Shown: positions 5,199 through 5,463 of the stretch, one piece after another
Position numbering within the stretch: the stretch's first letter is position 1
Layout: every line of letters starts with the position of its first letter
DNA from: an uncultured Erysipelotrichaceae bacterium
GTDB taxonomy: Bacteria; Bacillota_I; Bacilli_A; Erysipelotrichales; Erysipelotrichaceae
NCBI GenBank assembly: GCA_937874965.1
Contig: CALNCD010000228.1
Coordinates: forward strand, 1 to 5,463
Length of the DNA: 5,463 bases
Direction: 5' to 3'
Program-made: the position numbers and the translations under genes
The notes under the pieces: model-generated
Seen by the model: only the letters and a program-made list of their open reading frames with translations
The model's database searches: none
Told to the model about the DNA's origin: nothing

Positions 5199-5463
5199 CT
5201 ATCTCTTCTCTGACAAGTGATTTATTGTATTCCTGACATGCCCGTTATAACGTTGCAACTGAAGGATCGCTTCATCTCTTGATAAGCCGGCAACGCCCAT
5301 GATAATCGCAACTTTTACATCTTTTCCGCTGGCTTCCAAAAGGGCACCGGCATCCACTGGATGATCAATTGATTCTTGAATGATCCGCTTAGCACGAATA
5401 ACCAGTTTTTCATTGGTCGGCTGAACATCAACCATCAGATTTGAAAAGACCTTTCCATACTTA
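5199..5463 (-). CDS. murQ: N-acetylmuramic acid 6-phosphate etherase MurQ, C-terminal part (cut by the window edge)
   Basis: The last 87 codons and the stop of a gene whose start lies beyond the right edge. The frame is open to the edge, reading KYGKVFSNLMVDVQ and then PTNEKLVIRAKRII, the hallmark C-terminal region of MurQ etherases. The family's closing helical segment follows (about the last 50 residues, containing KVAIIMGVAGLSRDEAI). MurQ is a SIS-fold lyase of about 300 residues that removes the D-lactyl ether of MurNAc-6P to give GlcNAc-6P and D-lactate in the cytoplasm. Its SIS domain and catalytic residues lie outside the window and cannot be checked. It stops 2 bp before anmK, so the two are surely one transcript. 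The internal ATG at 5433-5435 is a conserved Met, not a start. Confidence 0.93.
   Translation of the reverse strand, partial: KYGKVFSNLMVDVQPTNEKLVIRAKRIIQESIDHPVDAGALLEASGKDVKVAIIMGVAGLSRDEAILQLQRYNGHVRNTINHLSEKR

Noticed and set aside
1..5463. CRISPR array, tRNA/rRNA, insertion sequence, phage or defence genes
   Set aside because: I saw no regular spaced repeats, tRNA-like cloverleaf, terminal inverted repeats or transposase motifs. Nearly all of the window is coding for one metabolic locus.

Overview
The window looks like the chromosome of a low-GC Gram-positive bacterium (Bacillota). The evidence is moderate-to-low GC, strong AGGAG-type ribosome binding sites, a consensus sigma-A promoter, a perfect CcpA cre box and a MupG/DUF871 protein. 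I cannot name the species. Lactobacillales and Erysipelotrichia-like lineages are both plausible. Every gene I can support is on the minus strand, so transcription runs from the right edge to the left edge.

Reading in the direction of transcription, the window holds these parts: (1) the C-terminal end of murQ (MurNAc-6-phosphate etherase), cut by the right edge; (2) anmK (anhydro-MurNAc kinase), 2 bp after it; (3) an unrecognised 114-residue, three-helix membrane protein that overlaps anmK by 8 bp; (4) a 160-bp AT-rich control region with a TTGAAA-N17-TATAAT promoter, a perfect cre box and two further dyads; (5) a lactose/cellobiose-family PTS IIC permease; (6) a short gap with a hairpin that could compete with a second hairpin covering the next ribosome binding site; (7) mupG (6-phospho-N-acetylmuramidase, DUF871); (8) a BadF/BadG-type ASKHA sugar kinase, coupled to mupG by an ATGA overlap; (9) a strong intrinsic terminator; (10) an extended -10 promoter candidate and the first 41 codons of a small membrane-anchored protein, cut by the left edge.

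The genes form a coherent peptidoglycan amino-sugar salvage locus. In the inferred scheme, a PTS built around this IIC imports and 6-phosphorylates a cell-wall disaccharide such as MurNAc-GlcNAc. MupG splits it to MurNAc-6P plus GlcNAc, the BadF-type kinase phosphorylates the free GlcNAc, and MurQ turns MurNAc-6P into GlcNAc-6P plus D-lactate. AnmK feeds anhydro-MurNAc into the same MurNAc-6P pool. The internal promoter and cre box suggest that the uptake and cleavage half (IIC-mupG-kinase) has its own, carbon-catabolite-sensitive expression, while murQ-anmK-orf is driven from outside the window.

The enzymes belong to known families. The least explained parts are the three-helix membrane protein inside the operon, a lactose-type IIC in place of a MurP-type transporter, and the dyads in the two leader regions.
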